NCBI GenBank assembly: GCA_026414245.1 | Contig: JAOAJJ010000056.1 | Span: 1-7,195 of the forward strand | Origin: Candidatus Bathyarchaeota archaeon | GTDB taxonomy: Archaea; Thermoproteota; Bathyarchaeia; Bathyarchaeales; DTEX01 | Reading direction: 5' to 3' | Length of the DNA: 7,195 bases | Shown here: positions 5,282-7,195 of the stretch, piece by piece | Position numbering within the stretch: the stretch's first letter is position 1 | How the letters are laid out: each line of letters begins with the position of its first letter | Notes under the pieces: generated by a model | What the model saw: only the letters and a program-made list of their open reading frames with translations | Databases searched by the model: none | Told to the model about the DNA's origin: nothing | Translations under genes and position numbers: made by a program

Positions 5282-6466
5282 ATGGGTGGCAGAGTGATCG
5301 TAAAATTCGGCGGAGCGGATCTGTCCAGCGGAGAGAAAATAAAGAAAGCTGCTGAAATGGTTATAAAAGCTAATTTTGAAGAAGTCATCGTCGTCGTTTC
5401 AGCGATGGGCGACACAACCGACAAGCTAATTAAAATAATCTCAGAGATAGGGAATATCAGTGATAAAGATTATGCCGACATAGTTTCGATGGGTGAACGG
5501 ACCAGTGCACGAATATTTTGCTCAGCCTTAAAAGTTTTGGGCGCAGACGCCGTTTATATTGAGCCAAGCCATGAATTTTGGCCGATCATAACCGACTCAA
5601 ACTTTAGAGATGCTGAACCGATAATGGAGGAGACTTGTAGGAGAGTAATCGAGTATATTGAACCGCTCCTTCTAGAGAAGAAGATAGTTGTTGTTTGCGG
5701 CTTTCTTGGAAAGGATAAGGATGGAAATGTGACGACCCTTGGGAGAGGTGGAAGCGATACAACGGCTCTCATCCTAGCAAACTGCCTAAAGTCAGATGAA
5801 GTCATACTTGTGAAAGAGACCGAGGGGGTTTTATCAGCTGATCCAAAAATGGTTCAGAACCCGCGGATAATAGATAAGATAGATATCCATGAAATGTTCG
5901 CGTTAGCTCATGGAGGGGCTAAAATAATTAAAGCTGAAGCCTTAAAATATAAGCTTCCAGAACAGAAGCTAAGAGTTGTCAGCTTTTCATCTGGGAATCT
6001 TAGGTCTCCAGGAACTGAGATAATTGGGGTTTTTAACTCAAACTCTTTTGAGATCAAGGAGAGGGAGGGTTTGGCTGCCATAAGTTTAATATGCGATATA
6101 ACACCGGAGAGCTTTAGCCGAATATTCGCTGCGCTCACTGGAAATGAGATACTCGGGGTTAGTACAGGAAAAAGATCGATCACTGTGTTTGTTATGACTC
6201 AGAACTTAAAAGATTTAATGAATAAGCTGCATGGTCTAAGCGATGTTAAAGCATTAAGCTGCCTAACAAATATCGGGCTTATAGAAGTATCGCATCCCAT
6301 CTTCGTTGACTCCCCAGGCTGGGTTGCGAAAATAGCTAGTGCGCTGGCATCTAAGGGTATAAATATTATTGAAATTACGACGAGTAAGGCGACAATAAAC
6401 ATATTTATTAGTGAAGCTAGAATTAAAGAAGCTATCAATGTTGTGAGGGATGCACTTGAAGCGTAG
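5282..6466 (+). CDS. lysC: Aspartate kinase with C-terminal ACT regulatory domains
   Basis: Phosphorylates aspartate, the first step of the lysine/threonine/methionine family. The 394 residues form an amino-acid-kinase domain followed by two ACT-like segments. Kinase motifs seen: VKFGGADL (7-14; the usual KFGGTS has T here replaced by A12), VVSAMGDTTDKLI (38-50), SMGERTSAR (69-77), TLGRGGSDTTA (152-162), VKETEGVLSADPK (177-189) and HGGAKII (210-216). The ACT portion runs from about 260 to the end. The second unit holds DSPGWVAKIASALASKGINIIEI (343-365), a typical ACT ligand-loop helix, so end-product feedback is likely although the effector cannot be read from sequence. ATG 5282 follows dapB by 20 nt. 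The best SD site, AGGAGG at 5262-5267, is 14 nt away, longer than elsewhere here, but no better in-frame start exists; GTG 5294 would remove part of the first strand. There is no homoserine dehydrogenase fusion. Confidence 0.93.
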   Translation: MGGRVIVKFGGADLSSGEKIKKAAEMVIKANFEEVIVVVSAMGDTTDKLIKIISEIGNISDKDYADIVSMGERTSARIFCSALKVLGADAVYIEPSHEFWPIITDSNFRDAEPIMEETCRRVIEYIEPLLLEKKIVVVCGFLGKDKDGNVTTLGRGGSDTTALILANCLKSDEVILVKETEGVLSADPKMVQNPRIIDKIDIHEMFALAHGGAKIIKAEALKYKLPEQKLRVVSFSSGNLRSPGTEIIGVFNSNSFEIKEREGLAAISLICDITPESFSRIFAALTGNEILGVSTGKRSITVFVMTQNLKDLMNKLHGLSDVKALSCLTNIGLIEVSHPIFVDSPGWVAKIASALASKGINIIEITTSKATINIFISEARIKEAINVVRDALEA

Positions 6467-7195
6467 AAGCGTAGCAATATTGGCGGCAACAGGTGCGGTA
6501 GGGCAGCGTTTCGTCCAGCTTCTGGAAAATCATCCATGGTTCGATATAGCTGTGTTGGCGGCGTCAGAACGCTCAGCCGGCAAAAAATATAGAGATGCTT
6601 GTGTCTGGAGAATGGAGACCGAGATGCCTAAGGAAATAGGTGAAATGACGGTTGTTAATACAGATCCCGATTCAGTTAAAAAGGCTGGCGACGTAGATCT
6701 AGTTTTCTCCGCTCTGCCAGGCGACATAGCTGGGCCAATAGAGGAGGATTTCGCTGCAGAGCTCCCGGTGATTAGTAAGGCAGCAGCCCATAGAATGGAT
6801 GAAGATGTCCCGCTTCTAATACCTGAAGTTAACCCTGAGCAGCTTAAGCTCATAGACGTGCAGAAGCGGAGGCGCGGCTGGAGCGGCTTCATATCGACGG
6901 ATCCTAATTGCTCAACTATACAGCTGGTTTTAACTCTAAAGCCTCTAATGAAATTCGGTTTAAGAAGGGTTACTGTTGTAACAATGCAGGCTTTGAGTGG
7001 GGCAGGTTATCCAGGCGTTCCTTCACTCGACATAATTGATAACATTATTCCCTACATAGCTAAAGAGGAAGAGAAGATTGAGAACGAGACTAAAAAGATT
7101 CTCGGAATATTAGATGGCGAGAAGGTTAAATTCGCCGATATAGTTGTGAGCGCCAGCTGTAACAGAGTTAATGTTAAGGATGGCCACTTAGAGGC
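6456..7195 (+). CDS. asd: Aspartate-semialdehyde dehydrogenase, 3' end cut by window edge
   Basis: Reduces aspartyl phosphate from LysC to aspartate semialdehyde, the DapA substrate. About 246 residues are visible; archaeal enzymes run to about 350, so roughly 100 are missing. Motifs (numbered from TTG 6456): nucleotide loop ATGAVGQRF (11-19), catalytic cysteine C152 in DPNCSTI, QALSGAGYPG (178-187), and CNRVNVKDGH (235-244) with substrate-binding R237 and the catalytic histidine. This is the archaeal/fungal-type class. Small departures from the usual pattern are LAATG for LGATG, SKAAAHR for SNAxxHR and RVNV for RVPV. The start overlaps the end of lysC by 11 nt. GAGG at 6445-6448 lies 7 nt before TTG 6456; an in-frame ATG at 6450 directly abuts the GAGGG, which makes it less likely, though annotation pipelines may choose it. 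The overlap implies translational coupling with lysC. Confidence 0.93.
   Translation, partial: MKRRSVAILAATGAVGQRFVQLLENHPWFDIAVLAASERSAGKKYRDACVWRMETEMPKEIGEMTVVNTDPDSVKKAGDVDLVFSALPGDIAGPIEEDFAAELPVISKAAAHRMDEDVPLLIPEVNPEQLKLIDVQKRRRGWSGFISTDPNCSTIQLVLTLKPLMKFGLRRVTVVTMQALSGAGYPGVPSLDIIDNIIPYIAKEEEKIENETKKILGILDGEKVKFADIVVSASCNRVNVKDGHLE

Noticed and set aside
5554..5805. Minus-strand open frames inside lysC and asd (also 5908-6183, 6199-6537, 6530-6892)
   Set aside because: They lie opposite well-supported genes, have no ribosome sites or recognisable motifs, and read as reverse-strand shadows.

Overview
The window looks archaeal. The S7 ribosomal protein is of the archaeal/eukaryotic type. 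Upstream regions carry TATA-like boxes about 40-45 nt before the start codons. Shine-Dalgarno (SD) sites (GGAGG, GGTGA) lie about 6-7 nt before several starts, and TTG and GTG starts are used. A short Lrp/AsnC-type regulator sits divergently from a lysine-pathway operon. Gene content and sequence style suggest a TACK-lineage archaeon, possibly Bathyarchaeia. That placement is inference from memory, not from a search.

Layout. (1) Minus strand, 1-1561: the 5' part of rps7, cut by the left edge and apparently with its own promoter, lies downstream of a complete carbamoyltransferase that resembles ornithine carbamoyltransferase but has altered second-substrate loops. (2) Plus strand, 1678-2864: an AroQ-type chorismate mutase followed 20 nt later by a prephenate dehydrogenase, together converting chorismate to 4-hydroxyphenylpyruvate for tyrosine synthesis. 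(3) Minus strand, 2875-3267: an Lrp/AsnC-family regulator, convergent with tyrA. (4) 3268-3424: a 157-nt divergent control region with a perfect 13-bp inverted repeat whose right arm runs into the likely dapA TATA box. (5) Plus strand, 3425 to the right edge: dapA-dapB-lysC-asd, tightly packed with overlaps, the asd gene cut at the edge. Aspartate kinase and aspartate semialdehyde dehydrogenase make aspartate semialdehyde, and DapA and DapB take it to tetrahydrodipicolinate, so this is a diaminopimelate-route lysine operon. The steps after DapB are not in the window.

Most of the window is ordinary amino-acid metabolism, and I see no defence system, mobile element, CRISPR or RNA gene. The parts most worth a second look are the carbamoyltransferase of uncertain substrate, the palindromic control region between the regulator and dapA, and a long DapA that lacks part of the E. 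coli-type lysine feedback site. No gene-free stretch exceeds 300 nt.
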